DNA of 64,000 nucleotides from Rubrivivax sp. Lineage in GTDB: Bacteria; Pseudomonadota; Gammaproteobacteria; Burkholderiales; Burkholderiaceae_C. Where the stretch lies: assembly GCA_027485165.1 (NCBI GenBank), contig JAIXRN010000006.1:17291-81290 (forward strand), given 5' to 3'. Both the position numbers and the translations under genes were made by a program. This document shows positions 24,711 through 34,491 of this stretch, one piece after another. Position 1 is the first letter of the stretch. Each line of letters starts with the position of its first letter. The notes below the pieces were generated by a model that was not told the origin of the DNA, did no database searches, and saw only the letters and a program-made list of their open reading frames with translations.

Positions 24711-25109
24711 TCAACCGGGGTACCGGTCGAACCCGTGGGATGCCAGCCCGGCCTGCAGCCAGGCTATGCGTTCGGCCGTCTGCACCTGGCACTGCGGGGC
24801 CATGATGGCGTCGGGCTCGTCCAGCGTGGCGCTCTGCAGGTCGATCAGGCCGTCAAAGACGACATCGTTCGTGTAGAAAAGCCCAGTGCCGCAGTCGCCA
24901 CAGAAGTGCCGGCGCCCGTGTTCTGACGAGGCGCGCAGCTTGGGCGTGCCCTGGGTCAGCTCGATCTCACCCAGCTTGAAGATCGCCCAGGCCACCGCCG
25001 GCGCGCCGGCGCTGCGCCGGCAGTCGGTGCAGTGGCAGATGGAATGGCGGCTCGGGGCCGCCAGGGCCCGGTAGCGCACAGCGCCGCAGTGGCATCCGCC
25101 CATCAGCAT
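24711..25109 (-). CDS. GFA family (CENP-V fold) zinc protein
   Basis: A 132-residue GFA-domain protein. The start GGCHCGAVRYRA holds the first Cys pair. It is followed by SICHCTDCRRSAG and HFCGDCGTGLFY, the standard set of zinc-binding cysteines in this family. Named after the glutathione-dependent formaldehyde-activating enzyme Gfa, but most members have no proven reaction. It is 46 bp from the kinase gene on the same strand (upstream of it), so it could share a transcript. The promoter must lie in the 214-bp gap shared with the divergent lyase gene. Confidence 0.9.
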   Translation of the reverse strand: MLMGGCHCGAVRYRALAAPSRHSICHCTDCRRSAGAPAVAWAIFKLGEIELTQGTPKLRASSEHGRRHFCGDCGTGLFYTNDVVFDGLIDLQSATLDEPDAIMAPQCQVQTAERIAWLQAGLASHGFDRYPG

Positions 25110-25212
25110 GGGGTGCTCCTGGAGTTGCAGCCTGCAAGGCTACCAACACCGGGGGCCCCCGTGTCGGCGGGCAGTGCAAATCTCACAGCGGGGTGGCGCA
25201 CGCGGCTGCGAT

Positions 25213-25238
25213 GCGAAATCAAGGGCTCGGAGTTTCGC
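25213..25238. promoter_or_regulatory. Inverted repeat GCGAAA-N14-TTTCGC in the GFA/lyase divergent promoter region
   Basis: Two 6-bp perfect arms flank 14 bp, about 85 bp upstream of the lyase ATG. It is the only clear dyad in this 214-bp divergent gap and might be an operator, possibly for the half-AraC regulator. Short arms can arise by chance, so confidence is low. Confidence 0.25.
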
Positions 25239-25323
25239 GTGCGGGGCGCCGCGCCGCGTCGGCATTTCGGACCATACGACCTGTCGCGGTTTCCGTCACC
25301 TTCGCAACCTCTTCTGTCTAGCC

Positions 25324-27933
25324 ATGAAGCACCCTGCCTTTTCCCCAACGACCTTGTCTTTGGCCGTTGCCGCCTTGCTGAGCGTACCTGTGGCCGCCCA
25401 CAGCAACACTTGCGCCGTGCAAGCTGGCGACCAATGCCTGGTGACCACGGCCCACATGGACCGCTGGGGCCAGGCGTCCAGCACCTCCAGCGTGCCGATC
25501 AAGGCCAACACGGTGAAGATCACCCCGGGCTACCTGCTGATCGCCTATTCGTCGGCGGCGCGCACCGGCACGGGCCAGCGTATCCAGTTGCAGGCGACGC
25601 CGGCCAGCCAGGCCAACATGGGCTGGGCCAGCAACGTGGGATTCCGCAGGTATTGGGTCTACAAGGTGCCCACGAACGCCGACCGCAGCCCGCCCACCGA
25701 GCCCTTCAACGTCATCGCCACGGCGCAGGTCTTCAGCCCCTACGCCTGCGCCGAAGAAGGCGCCAGCTGCCAGGTACCGCCGAACACCCGCATCGCCTTC
25801 GGCGCGGGCAAGGACTTCAACGTGCTCGAAAAGTCCGGCACCTTCAGCTGCTCGACGCTGGAGTTCGGTGACCCCGCCCATGGCGTGCGCAAGGCCTGCT
25901 ACCCGATGGCCGGCGCGGCCGAGGCGCGCCGCCAGGTGGAAGACCTGAACCGGGGCCTGGTGGCCGTGCGCGAAGGCCAGGGCGTCTACATGAGCTGGCG
26001 CCTGCTGGCCACCGACCCCGGCGACCTGGCGTTCAACGTTTATCACAGCCGCCATTCCAACGGCGCTGGCCGAACCTTGCTGACGCCCCAGCCGGTGGCC
26101 GACGCCACGCAGCTGAAGCTGGCGTCCACGCAGTTTCAGGATGGCTTCTTCACCGTGGTGCCGGTGCTGAACGGCGCTGAACAGGCAGACCGCGCCCAGA
26201 CCGTGCGGCCGTGGACGCGCCCGTTCCTGGAACTTCCGGTGGCCCCGCCCACGGGCCGGCTGCCGGGGTCCACCTACGCCGTGAAGGACGCCAGCGTGGG
26301 CGACCTGGACGGCGACGGCGCATACGAGCTGGTCGTGAAGTGGGAACCGAATACCGCCCGCGACAACTCGCAGCCGGGCGACACCGACAACACCTACGTC
26401 GACGCCTACAAGCTGAATGGCACACGCCTGTGGCGCATCGACCTGGGCCGCAACATCCGTTCGGGCGCGCACTACACGCCCATGATGGTGTACGACTTCG
26501 ACGGCGACGGCCGCGCCGAACTGGCCATGCGCACATCGGACGGCACCGTCGACGGCCGCGGCGTCGTGATCGGCAGGCCCAACGACGACCACCGCCAGCC
26601 TGACGGCTACATCCTGTCCGGGCCCGAATACCTGAGCTTCTTCCGCGGTTCTGACGGCCGGCAGATTGCGCAGACCGAGTTCAAGCCAGCACGGGGCGAC
26701 CGCAGCGGGGGCAAGTGGCACCACAGCTGGGGCGACGACTACGGCAACCGCATCGACCGCTTCCTGGGCGGTGTGGCTTACCTGGACGGCGTGAGGCCCA
26801 GTCTGATCATGACGCGCGGCTACTACGCCCGATCGGTGGTCGGCGCCTGGGACCTGCGCAAGGACGACAACGGTCGCTATTCGATTTCGCAGCGCTGGAT
26901 CTTCGACACGCACGACGAAAACCTGATCCCGCCGCGTGGCAACAACGGGCGTGACCGTCCCATGCCGGAGGACCAGAACCCAGCCATCGTGCACCGCGGT
27001 TACACCGGGCAGGGCGCGCATTCGATGTTCATTGCCGATGTCGACTTCGACGGTCGGGACGAGGTGGTTTACGGCGCGGCCGTCATTCAGCACGACGGCA
27101 AGCCGGGGTACACGACGCGCCTGGGCCACGGCGACGCGTTGCAAGTGGGTGACTTCAACCCGGCGCGCCCGGGTCTGGAAGTGATGACCGTCCATGAAGA
27201 CCACCGGGCACACCAGGGCAGAGGTCTGGTGCTGCGCGACGGGCGCAGCGGGCAACTGCTGTGGACACGGGGCGACTGCGCAGGCAGCCCGCCCCCGGTC
27301 GTGGGCGACGTCGGTCGTGGCATCACGATGGACATCGACCCGCAGGCGCCGGGCGCCGAGAGCTGGTCCAACAACCACGCCTTCGTCAGCGCGGCAGGCC
27401 AGGACGCCTTCCCGGGCGCCGGTGGCAGCGACAGCGTGGCCCGGTGCAAGGCCATCCCTGGCGGTGTTCCCTTGTTCGGCATCTACTGGGACGGCGACCT
27501 GCTGCGAGAGATCTGGAGCCGTGGGCAAACCATCGAGAAGTACAAGTGGCAGGACGGAACGGGCAACGCCGGCATCTTCAATCCCAGCCAGGGCCACCCT
27601 TTCCGCACCTACATCGGCCTGAGCGACGCCGGCGCCCCGCTCCTGGTGGCCGACATCCTGGGTGACTGGCGCGAGGAATTCCTGGTCTATTCGGCCAAGA
27701 ACAAGACGCTGCGGCTGTTCACCACGACCATCCCGACCGACACCCACCAGCTGGCAGGCGAAAGCCAACGCCGTGTGCCGCGGCTGGTGACCCTGATGCA
27801 CGACACGCATTACCGGGCGGCCGTGGCGGGGCAGAACTCGGCTTACAACCAGCAGCCCAACCCCAGCTTCTTCCTGGGCAACGGCATGGACGCGCCAGCG
27901 CGGCGCCCCGTCGACGCCGCGCCGCGTCGCTAG
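25324..27933 (+). CDS. Secreted rhamnogalacturonan lyase, polysaccharide lyase family 11
   Basis: An 869-residue exported enzyme. The signal peptide starts at the ATG at 25324 (MKHPAFSPTTLSLAVAALLS). About residues 25-190 form an extra Cys-containing domain not recognised. Then the PL11 catalytic region: GLVAVREGQGVYMSWRLLAT, VGDLDGDGAYELVVKWEP, FDGDGRAELAMRTSDGT, KWHHSWGDDYGNR, GYYARSVVGAWDL, SMFIADVDFDGRDEVVYG and DILGDWREEF. The repeated D-x-D-G loops are the calcium sites of the beta-propeller. The enzyme cleaves the rhamnose-galacturonate backbone of pectin RG-I by beta-elimination. It suggests growth on plant cell-wall material. No other pectin genes are nearby. Confidence 0.93.
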   Translation: MKHPAFSPTTLSLAVAALLSVPVAAHSNTCAVQAGDQCLVTTAHMDRWGQASSTSSVPIKANTVKITPGYLLIAYSSAARTGTGQRIQLQATPASQANMGWASNVGFRRYWVYKVPTNADRSPPTEPFNVIATAQVFSPYACAEEGASCQVPPNTRIAFGAGKDFNVLEKSGTFSCSTLEFGDPAHGVRKACYPMAGAAEARRQVEDLNRGLVAVREGQGVYMSWRLLATDPGDLAFNVYHSRHSNGAGRTLLTPQPVADATQLKLASTQFQDGFFTVVPVLNGAEQADRAQTVRPWTRPFLELPVAPPTGRLPGSTYAVKDASVGDLDGDGAYELVVKWEPNTARDNSQPGDTDNTYVDAYKLNGTRLWRIDLGRNIRSGAHYTPMMVYDFDGDGRAELAMRTSDGTVDGRGVVIGRPNDDHRQPDGYILSGPEYLSFFRGSDGRQIAQTEFKPARGDRSGGKWHHSWGDDYGNRIDRFLGGVAYLDGVRPSLIMTRGYYARSVVGAWDLRKDDNGRYSISQRWIFDTHDENLIPPRGNNGRDRPMPEDQNPAIVHRGYTGQGAHSMFIADVDFDGRDEVVYGAAVIQHDGKPGYTTRLGHGDALQVGDFNPARPGLEVMTVHEDHRAHQGRGLVLRDGRSGQLLWTRGDCAGSPPPVVGDVGRGITMDIDPQAPGAESWSNNHAFVSAAGQDAFPGAGGSDSVARCKAIPGGVPLFGIYWDGDLLREIWSRGQTIEKYKWQDGTGNAGIFNPSQGHPFRTYIGLSDAGAPLLVADILGDWREEFLVYSAKNKTLRLFTTTIPTDTHQLAGESQRRVPRLVTLMHDTHYRAAVAGQNSAYNQQPNPSFFLGNGMDAPARRPVDAAPRR

Positions 27934-29531
27934 CCCCTGGCGCCCGCCTGCCCGGGGCGGGCGCCGCGGCTGGCAAGCTGCTTGCGGAGGTACTGCGCAG
28001 GCGCGGGCAGGCCGCGCTGCTTGAAGATCTGCTGCAGGCGGCGCACCGACAGGTCCAGGCCTGCAGCCAGCTCGACCACGCTGTGGGCCGACTGGCTCAA
28101 CGCGGCCAGGCTCTGCTCGAATCCGTCGGCTGACGGGGCGGTGTGCGGCGTGACGCCGTTCTGGTCTCGCCCTGCCGTGGTGCCGGCCTGCTTGCGGCAG
28201 GCGCTGGCCGACAGCCAGCCGGTGTTGCCGTTCTGCAGGTGTTCCTGCAGCACCTGCTGGGCCAGTTCGGTTCGCTTGCTGACCGCGTCTGCATAGCCGG
28301 TGTGGGCTTGCAGGGCGCCGTCCAGGCGGCCCTGCTGCTGCAAGCACAGGAAGGTGAACCAGTGCCAGCGTTCTGCGGCCGGCATGGCCATGGCGTCCGG
28401 CTGGCGCAAGCTGGCTGCCTGGCGCAGCGTGACCGACGCGCTGTCGAACAGCCCGTTGTCGATCTGCATGCCTGCGGTGTCGAGCAGGCACTCGAATTCG
28501 TCGCTGACGAAGCCGCGCAGCTTCAGCGTACGCGCCCTTTCCAGCACGAATGCCAGCAGCGCGGCCGGTCGCTTGGCGGGCTCATGTTCGTGGGCCTGCA
28601 GGATCTGGCGGCCGGCCAACGCGAAGCTGACCAGCCCGGCCTGCTCAGCGCGCAGCGTGACCGAGCGCAGCTCGGCCAGGGCTTGCGCCAGCGCGGCCTG
28701 CGCGGCGGACGCTTCCCAGGATTCCCAACCCAGGGGCCCTTGCTTGCGGAACGACCGCCCCGCGTGCTGCGACAGGATGTGGATCCGGTTGAGCAACACG
28801 CTCACCAGGCCTTCGGTGGCGGCGTTGTCGGGCAGCCGGGACATGCCCTGCTGCACCTGTTCCAACAGCGCCAGTGTCAGCTTGTGCAGACCCAGCCGCC
28901 GCAGCACCTGGGACGCTTCGATGCAGAAGTCCAGTTCTTCGGGGCTGAGGCCCGCCGGGCCGGGGCTCAGGTCCAGCGCCTTGCTGCTGAGCGTGGCTGC
29001 ACCGCGCATGTCTCCTGCTGCGACCGCCCAGCGCAGGTGTGCGCACTGGATCAGCAAGGTTTGCCTGTTCCGATCACGCAGCTTCAGATGCCCGGCGATG
29101 GCGTAGCACACCGACAGCATCTCGCGCGCGGTGGCCAGCTCGCCCAGCGCCGTGCCCGCATAGACCGAGTCCAGCAGCGGCGCAATCTGCTTCTCACCGT
29201 AGCGCAGGCCGCGCATCGCCACCGCTTCAGAAAACGTGTCGAACAGCGGCCTGGCCTGCAGCGGGCTGTCCATGCAGTTGCCCTGGGCCAAAGCATGGAC
29301 CCGTTGCCGTACTTCGTCATGAACCCCGTGCAGATGTTCATCCAGTGCAGAGGCTTGCGATCGTTTCGGCATGACATTCAGCATGGCTTCAGGGCATCTT
29401 CCAGTGTGTAGCAAGAGGTAGTCCGAAAGATTCACTCGCAGTCCAAGCCAGCGGGCATCTTCACGGGCGGCGTCGGTGTAGCGCGCCCGGTTTGGCGTTC
29501 TTGCAACACCGGCGCTGGCGCGACTAGCCAT
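27930..29531 (-). CDS. Putative regulator: helical-repeat protein with a half AraC-type HTH
   Basis: A 533-residue protein without a clear family match. Residues about 60-420 look all-helical and TPR-like (LEERAxx-type pairs such as ARTLKLRGFVSDEFECLLDT, TLRQAASLRQPDAM). The last 65 residues contain SVVELAAGLDLSVRRLQQIF, which fits the first of the two AraC helix-turn-helices (A..LS...L...F...G..P..YL). The second HTH is missing; the protein ends about 20 residues later. It is tail to tail with the lyase, the two stop codons interlocking within a single CTAG. Control of the lyase is a guess. The start is uncertain; later ATGs exist (MLNVMPKRSQ). Confidence 0.55.
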   Translation of the reverse strand: MASRASAGVARTPNRARYTDAAREDARWLGLRVNLSDYLLLHTGRCPEAMLNVMPKRSQASALDEHLHGVHDEVRQRVHALAQGNCMDSPLQARPLFDTFSEAVAMRGLRYGEKQIAPLLDSVYAGTALGELATAREMLSVCYAIAGHLKLRDRNRQTLLIQCAHLRWAVAAGDMRGAATLSSKALDLSPGPAGLSPEELDFCIEASQVLRRLGLHKLTLALLEQVQQGMSRLPDNAATEGLVSVLLNRIHILSQHAGRSFRKQGPLGWESWEASAAQAALAQALAELRSVTLRAEQAGLVSFALAGRQILQAHEHEPAKRPAALLAFVLERARTLKLRGFVSDEFECLLDTAGMQIDNGLFDSASVTLRQAASLRQPDAMAMPAAERWHWFTFLCLQQQGRLDGALQAHTGYADAVSKRTELAQQVLQEHLQNGNTGWLSASACRKQAGTTAGRDQNGVTPHTAPSADGFEQSLAALSQSAHSVVELAAGLDLSVRRLQQIFKQRGLPAPAQYLRKQLASRGARPGQAGARG

Positions 29532-29637
29532 GCGTCGTCTACCGGACCCTGATTCCTACAAATCGGGCCTTGCCGGGCGCGGTGGGTGCGGCTGCGCGGC
29601 TGCGCGCCAGCGGTGCCACACGGGGCCCCGCGAGTGG

Positions 29638-31119
29638 CTACAGCAGCACGATGTCGTACTGCTCCGGGTTCATCCCCGGCTCGGCGCTCAGCGAAATCGG
29701 CTTGCCGATGAATTCGCTCAAGCCTGCCAGGTGCACGCTCTCTTCGTCCAGCAGCATCTCCACCACGCTGGCGTGCGCGACGACGCGGAATTCCTTGGGC
29801 GCGAACTGGCGCGCTTCACGCAGGATCTCGCGCAGGATGTCGTAGCACACGCTGCGCGCCGTCTTCACCTGGCCCTTGCCTTCGCAGGTGGGGCAGGGCT
29901 GGCACAGCATGTGGGCCAGGCTTTCGCGCGTGCGCTTGCGCGTCATTTCCACCAGGCCCAGCTGGGTGAAGCCGCTCACGGTGGTGCGCGTGCGGTCGCG
30001 CGCCAGCTGCTTGCGCAGTTCGGCCAGTACGGCCTGCTGGTGGTCTTCGCGCGTCATGTCGATGAAGTCGGCCACGATGATGCCGCCCAGGTTGCGCAGC
30101 CGCAGCTGGCGCGCCAGCGCGCCGGCGGCTTCCAGGTTGGTCTTGAAGATGGTGTCGTCGAAGTTGCGTGCGCCGACAAAGCCGCCGGTGTTGACGTCGA
30201 TGGTGGTCAGCGCCTCGGTCTGGTCGATCACCAGGTAGCCGCCGCTCTTCAGGTCCACGCGCCGGCTCAGCGCCCGCACGATTTCTTCTTCGATGCCGAA
30301 CAGGTCGAAGATCGGGCGCTCGCCCTTGTACAGCTCCAGCTTGCCCACGGCGCGCGGCATGTAGATGTCGCCGAAGGCGCGCAGCTGGTCGAACTGCAGC
30401 CGGCTGTCGATGCGGATGCTGTACGTGGCTTCATTCACCAGGTCGCGCAGCACGCGTTCGGCCAGGCTCAGGTCCTGGTGCAGCAGGGTGCCGGGCGGGC
30501 GTGTGTTGGCGCGTTCGCGGATCAGCTTCCAGGTCTTGCGCAGGTAGGCGATGTCGTCGGCCAGCTCGGTGTCGCTGGCTTCTTCGGCGTTGGTGCGCAG
30601 GATGAAGCCGCCGCTGTTGGCCGGGTCTTCAGAACTGGCACTGGCCAAGGCCTGCACGCGCGCACGCAGCTGTTCGCGCAGTTCATGGCTGCCGATCTTC
30701 TGGCTGATGCCGATGTGGTTGTCGTGCGGCAGGAACACCAGCATACGGCCGGCGATGCTCACCTGGGTCGACAACCTGGCTCCCTTGGTGCCGATGGCGT
30801 CCTTGATGACCTGCACCGTCAGCGTCTGGCCTTCGAACACCTGGCGTTCGATGGGCGGCAGCGGTGCGTCGCCGCGGTGCGGGCCGGCAGCGCTGATGAG
30901 GTCGGCCACGTGCAGGAAGGCCGCGCGTTCCAGGCCGATGTCGACGAACGCGCTTTGCATGCCGGGCAGCACGCGCACCACTTTGCCCAGGTAGACATTG
31001 CCCACCTGCCCGCGTTCCAGGGCGCGTTCGATGTGCAGTTCCTGCACCGCGCCGTTTTCGACGATTGCCACCCGCGTTTCCTGCGGGGCCCAGTTGATCA
31101 AGATGTCCTGTACGCCCAT
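29638..31119 (-). CDS. rng: Ribonuclease G
   Basis: A 493-residue RNase E/G-family endoribonuclease without the long RNase E C-terminal scaffold. Visible features are an S1 domain (GQVGNVYLGKVVRVLPGMQSAFVDIG), the catalytic Mg site (TIDVNTGGFVG and VADFIDMTRE), the zinc-link CQPCPTC and the C-terminal small domain. It matures the 5' end of 16S rRNA and turns over some mRNAs. It is the last gene of the yebC-purD-hemF-nadD-rsfS-rlmH-maf-rng run, 10 bp after maf, an order common in Burkholderiales. Confidence 0.96.
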   Translation of the reverse strand: MGVQDILINWAPQETRVAIVENGAVQELHIERALERGQVGNVYLGKVVRVLPGMQSAFVDIGLERAAFLHVADLISAAGPHRGDAPLPPIERQVFEGQTLTVQVIKDAIGTKGARLSTQVSIAGRMLVFLPHDNHIGISQKIGSHELREQLRARVQALASASSEDPANSGGFILRTNAEEASDTELADDIAYLRKTWKLIRERANTRPPGTLLHQDLSLAERVLRDLVNEATYSIRIDSRLQFDQLRAFGDIYMPRAVGKLELYKGERPIFDLFGIEEEIVRALSRRVDLKSGGYLVIDQTEALTTIDVNTGGFVGARNFDDTIFKTNLEAAGALARQLRLRNLGGIIVADFIDMTREDHQQAVLAELRKQLARDRTRTTVSGFTQLGLVEMTRKRTRESLAHMLCQPCPTCEGKGQVKTARSVCYDILREILREARQFAPKEFRVVAHASVVEMLLDEESVHLAGLSEFIGKPISLSAEPGMNPEQYDIVLL

Positions 31120-31129
31120 GGGCGCGAGT

Positions 31130-31765
31130 CTAGGCCGTCAGTGCCGTAGCCACCCCTGCGGCTTGCAGCAGTTGCGCGGTCTCGAACAGGGGCAGGCCCA
31201 TGATGCCGCTGTGGCTGCCATCGATGCGCGCCACCCAGCCGGCCAGGGCGCTCTGGATGGCGTAGGCGCCGGCCTTGCCGAAGCAGTCGCCGCTGGCGAT
31301 GTAGGCGTCGATCACGCCTGCCGGCAGCGGCGCGAAGCGCACGCGCGACAGGCTCAGCGCCTGGCGCACGCGGCGACCGTCGTGTACAGCCACGGCCGTC
31401 AGCACGCGGTGGCTGCGCCCGGCCAGGGCCTGCAGCGTGGCGCGGGCCTCGGCCGCGTCGGCCGGCTTGCCCAGCACGCGGCGGCCCAGGGCCACCGTGG
31501 TGTCGGCGCACAGCACGGGGGCCGGCGGCAGCCCGCGCGCGGCACGCCGCGCAATGGCCGCGCGCAGCTTCAATGCGGTGACGCGCTGCACGTAGTCGGC
31601 CGGCAGTTCGCCGGGCAGCAGGGCTTCCAGCGCTTCGGCGTCTTCTTCCGGCGCCGGCAGCAGCAGCTGGTGGGCCACGCCCAGCTGGTCCAGCAGCTGG
31701 CGGCGGCGCGGGCTTTGCGAGGCCAGGTAGACAAAGTTGTGGCCGAAGGCGTGGCGGGCTGTCAT
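31130..31765 (-). CDS. maf: Maf-like nucleoside triphosphate pyrophosphatase
   Basis: A 211-residue Maf/Ham1-fold hydrolase. It starts [19 protein letters not shown], the phosphate-binding signature, and continues with [17 protein letters not shown] (catalytic Asp), [10 protein letters not shown] and [17 protein letters not shown]. The family removes pyrophosphate from dTTP, UTP or modified pyrimidine nucleotides, acting as house-cleaning or in septum control. Here [10 protein letters not shown] fits the YhdE (dTTP/UTP) branch, which usually has KAGAYGIQG. The spacer to rlmH is built from three 11-bp repeats. Confidence 0.94.
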   Translation of the reverse strand: MTARHAFGHNFVYLASQSPRRRQLLDQLGVAHQLLLPAPEEDAEALEALLPGELPADYVQRVTALKLRAAIARRAARGLPPAPVLCADTTVALGRRVLGKPADAAEARATLQALAGRSHRVLTAVAVHDGRRVRQALSLSRVRFAPLPAGVIDAYIASGDCFGKAGAYAIQSALAGWVARIDGSHSGIMGLPLFETAQLLQAAGVATALTA

Positions 31766-31770
31766 GCGCT

Positions 31771-31803
31771 GCTCATTCGCGGCTCATTCGCTGCTCATTC
31801 GCG
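31771..31803 (-). repeat. 11-bp tandem repeat (x3) between rlmH and maf
   Basis: Units gctcattcgcg, gctcattcgct, gctcattcgcg in direct succession. On the coding strand each reads (C/A)GCGAATGAGC; one copy supplies the last codons and TGA of rlmH, so the spacer looks like a duplicated gene end. Confidence 0.75.
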
Positions 31804-32274
31804 GTGATAGGGGTGGCCGGTGGCCAGGGTGTGGGCGCGGTACAGCGCTTCGGCCAGCAGCACGCGGGCGAAGGCGTGCGGCAGGGTCAGGTCGCTCAGG
31901 CGCAGGGTTTCGTCTGCGCTGGCCTTCAACGCCGGGTCGAGGCCGTCCGGGCCGCCCACCAGCAGGGCGACGTCGCGCCCGTCGCCGCGCCAGAACAGCA
32001 GCCTTTCGGCCAGCTGGGCGCTGGTGCGGCGGGTGCCGTGTTCGTCCAGCACTACACGCCGCGCGCCCTTGGCCTGGGCCAGCAGGGTGGCTTCGAAGCG
32101 CTGTGCTTCGGCGGCCATGCACTGCGCGGCCGTCTTGCCGCTGCTGCGGGCTTCGGCCTTCAGGGCCTTCAGTTCCAGCCGCAGTTCGGGCGGGAAGCGT
32201 TTGGCGAAGTCGTCCCAGGCGGTGTCTGCCCAGGCCGGCTGGCGCTGGCCCACTGCCACCACCAGCAGCTTCAT
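31795..32274 (-). CDS. rlmH: 23S rRNA (pseudouridine-1915-N3)-methyltransferase RlmH
   Basis: A 159-residue SPOUT-fold methyltransferase. [15 protein letters not shown] starts the Rossmann-like half; [31 protein letters not shown] (SAM-binding knot) and [34 protein letters not shown] complete the family signature. It methylates pseudouridine 1915 in helix 69 of 23S rRNA. Length is standard (about 155). It follows rsfS by 16 bp, as in many proteobacteria. Confidence 0.97.
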   Translation of the reverse strand: MKLLVVAVGQRQPAWADTAWDDFAKRFPPELRLELKALKAEARSSGKTAAQCMAAEAQRFEATLLAQAKGARRVVLDEHGTRRTSAQLAERLLFWRGDGRDVALLVGGPDGLDPALKASADETLRLSDLTLPHAFARVLLAEALYRAHTLATGHPYHRE

Positions 32275-32290
32275 CGCCCCAATGTCCGGA

Positions 32291-32950
32291 CTAGCGGCTG
32301 CGCGTGGCGGCCTTCTTGGCGACCGCCTTGCGGGCAGGGGACTTCTTGGCCGCTGTCTTCTTCGCCGCGGTCTTGCCGGCAGGGCCCTTGCGCGCGGGCT
32401 TGCTGGGCGCGATCACCAGGGTCTGCACCTTGGCTGCGGTCCGGGTGGGTGCCCTGGCCGGTGCTTTGGCTGGCGCTCTGGCGGGCGTTTTGGCAGCGGT
32501 CTTGGCGGGCGCCCTGGACGCTGTCTTCACCGGCTTGCCCGACGCGCGCGCCTTGGCCTTGGCCGGGGCTTCGGGTTCGCTGGCCTTCACCAGGCCGGTC
32601 TTGGCTTCGCCCAGCTTCAGCTTGACGGCCTTGCCGCCCCAGATCTCTTCCAGGTGGTAATACTCGCGAATGGCCGGCTGCATGATGTGGGCCACCGCTG
32701 CACCGCAATCGACGATGATCCATTCACCGTTGTCTTCGCCCTCGGTCGACAGCACCTGCATGCCGCGCGACTTGACGCTTTCGCGCACGCTGGAAGCCAG
32801 TGCCTTGGTCTGCCGGTTGCTGCTGCCCGACGCGATGATCACGCGCTCGAACATGGCCGACAGGTGTTCGGTGTTGAAGACGGTGATGTTCACCGCCTTC
32901 ACGTCTTCCAGGCCATCGACGATGGCGCGTTGCAGTTTCCGGATGTCCAT
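32291..32950 (-). CDS. rsfS: Ribosome silencing factor RsfS with a long histone-like Lys/Ala tail
   Basis: The first ~115 residues are a standard RsfS/Iojap domain ([62 protein letters not shown]). It binds ribosomal protein uL14 and blocks subunit joining when nutrients are short. The family is usually 105-140 residues, but this protein is 219: about 100 extra residues form an Ala/Lys/Pro tail ([39 protein letters not shown]) like bacterial histone H1-type proteins. The tail should be disordered and very basic, and could bind nucleic acid or rRNA. The start is immediately after nadD (11 bp). Confidence 0.95.
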   Translation of the reverse strand: MDIRKLQRAIVDGLEDVKAVNITVFNTEHLSAMFERVIIASGSSNRQTKALASSVRESVKSRGMQVLSTEGEDNGEWIIVDCGAAVAHIMQPAIREYYHLEEIWGGKAVKLKLGEAKTGLVKASEPEAPAKAKARASGKPVKTASRAPAKTAAKTPARAPAKAPARAPTRTAAKVQTLVIAPSKPARKGPAGKTAAKKTAAKKSPARKAVAKKAATRSR

Positions 32951-32961
32951 TCAGCTCCTGT

Positions 32962-33558
32962 TCACACGGCCAGGTACAGCCGGTGTTGGTCAATATAGCG
33001 TGCCACCTGTGGCGGCACTTGTTGCGAGATATCCTGCCCGGCGGCTACGCGGGCGCGGATGTCGGTGGACGAGATGTCCAGCATGTCCAGCGGCACCGCG
33101 CGGTGCGGGTGGGCCAGCACGTCGGGGTGCACCGGGGCCTGCACGCCGGGCCGGTTGGCCACGGCCAGGGTGACGCGGGCCAGCAGATCGGGCCAGTTGC
33201 CCCAGGTGTGCAGCCCGGCGTACTGGTCCTGGCCGATGATCAGCACCCACTGCGTACCCGGTTCGCGCTGCTGCAGCGCGCGCACGGTGTCCAGCGTGTA
33301 GCTGGCGCCCTGGCGTTCGATTTCGATGCGGTCCAGCGTGAAGCGCGGCTCGCCTTCGATGGCCAGCCGCACCATCGCTTCGCGGTGCACGGCGTCGGTG
33401 ATCCGGCCTTTCTGCCACGGGCGGCCCGCGGGTATCCAGCGCACTTCGTCCAGCTGCAGACCTGAAAGCGCTGCATGGGCCAGCGCCACATGGGCCCGGT
33501 GCACCGGGTCGAAGGTGCCGCCCAGCAGGCCCACACGCCGGGCAGCGGGCTTAGTCAT
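32962..33558 (-). CDS. nadD: Nicotinate-nucleotide adenylyltransferase
   Basis: A 198-residue nucleotidyltransferase. The ATP-binding signature is [28 protein letters not shown] and [14 protein letters not shown] follow; the C-terminal [23 protein letters not shown] is the ISSTxIR motif. It converts nicotinate mononucleotide plus ATP to deamido-NAD in NAD synthesis. The start overlaps the hemF stop (ATGA), so it is translationally coupled to hemF. Length and motifs are normal. Confidence 0.97.
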   Translation of the reverse strand: MTKPAARRVGLLGGTFDPVHRAHVALAHAALSGLQLDEVRWIPAGRPWQKGRITDAVHREAMVRLAIEGEPRFTLDRIEIERQGASYTLDTVRALQQREPGTQWVLIIGQDQYAGLHTWGNWPDLLARVTLAVANRPGVQAPVHPDVLAHPHRAVPLDMLDISSTDIRARVAAGQDISQQVPPQVARYIDQHRLYLAV

Positions 33559-34481
33559 TCATGCAGCCAGTCGCGCGGGCGCAGGAAGTCGGTGTACAGG
33601 CGCGCCTCAGGCGTGCCCGCTTCGGGCTGCCAGCTGTAGCGCCAGGTGACGATGGGCGGCATGCTCATCAGGATGCTTTCGGTGCGGCCACCGCCATGCA
33701 GCCCGAAGTGCGTGCCGCGGTCCCACACCAGATTGAATTCGACATAGCGGCCGCGCCGGTAGGCCTGGAATCCACGCTCGCCTTCGCCATAGGGCATGCC
33801 GCGCCGGCGCTGCACGATGGGCAGGTAGGCCGGGATGAAGGCGTCGCCCACGGCGCGGATCATCGCGAAGCCGTCGTCGAACGTGCCTTCGTTGAAGTCG
33901 TCGAAGAACACGCCGCCGATGCCGCGCGGTTCATTGCGGTGCTTCAGGAAGAAGTATTCGTCGCACCACTGCTTGAAGCGCGGGTACTTGTCGGCGCCGA
34001 AGGGCGCCAGTGCGTCGGCGTTCACGCGGTGGAAGTGGCGCGCGTCGTCTTCGAAGCCGTAGTAGGGCGTCAGGTCCATGCCGCCGCCGAACCACACCAC
34101 GGGCGCCTGCCCTTCAGGGGTGACGGCCAGCATGCGCACGTTCATGTGCACGGTGGGCACGTAGGGGTTGCGCGGGTGCATCACCAGGCTCACGCCCATG
34201 GCTTCAAAGGGCGCGCCGGCCAGTTCGGCCCGGTGCTGCGTGGCCGAAGGCGGCAGCTGCGCGCCCTGCACATGGCTGAAATTGCAGCCGCCGCGTTCCA
34301 GCACATGCCCTTCTTCCACCAGCTGCGACAGCCCGTCGCCTTCCAGCTTGCCGCCCTGGGGGCGCACCCAGCCGTCGCTGATGAAGGTCTTGCCGTCTTC
34401 GGCCTGGAAGGCGTCGACGATGCGGCCCTGCAGGCCCAGCAGGTATTGGCGAACGGGGCCGAAGGCGGTGGTGTCGGTCAT
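33555..34481 (-). CDS. hemF: Oxygen-dependent coproporphyrinogen III oxidase
   Basis: A 308-residue enzyme from the ATG at 34481; the track start at 34652 is too early. Signature segments include [72 protein letters not shown], and [14 protein letters not shown]. It decarboxylates coproporphyrinogen III to protoporphyrinogen IX using oxygen, in heme synthesis, so the organism makes heme aerobically. It is 10 bp after purD and overlaps nadD by 4 bp. Confidence 0.97.
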   Translation of the reverse strand: MTDTTAFGPVRQYLLGLQGRIVDAFQAEDGKTFISDGWVRPQGGKLEGDGLSQLVEEGHVLERGGCNFSHVQGAQLPPSATQHRAELAGAPFEAMGVSLVMHPRNPYVPTVHMNVRMLAVTPEGQAPVVWFGGGMDLTPYYGFEDDARHFHRVNADALAPFGADKYPRFKQWCDEYFFLKHRNEPRGIGGVFFDDFNEGTFDDGFAMIRAVGDAFIPAYLPIVQRRRGMPYGEGERGFQAYRRGRYVEFNLVWDRGTHFGLHGGGRTESILMSMPPIVTWRYSWQPEAGTPEARLYTDFLRPRDWLHE

Positions 34482-34491
34482 CAGAAAGGCT

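Noticed and set aside
25318-28491. 1057-residue minus-strand ORF
   Set aside because: Antisense of the PL11 lyase, which has clear family motifs; the ORF has none.
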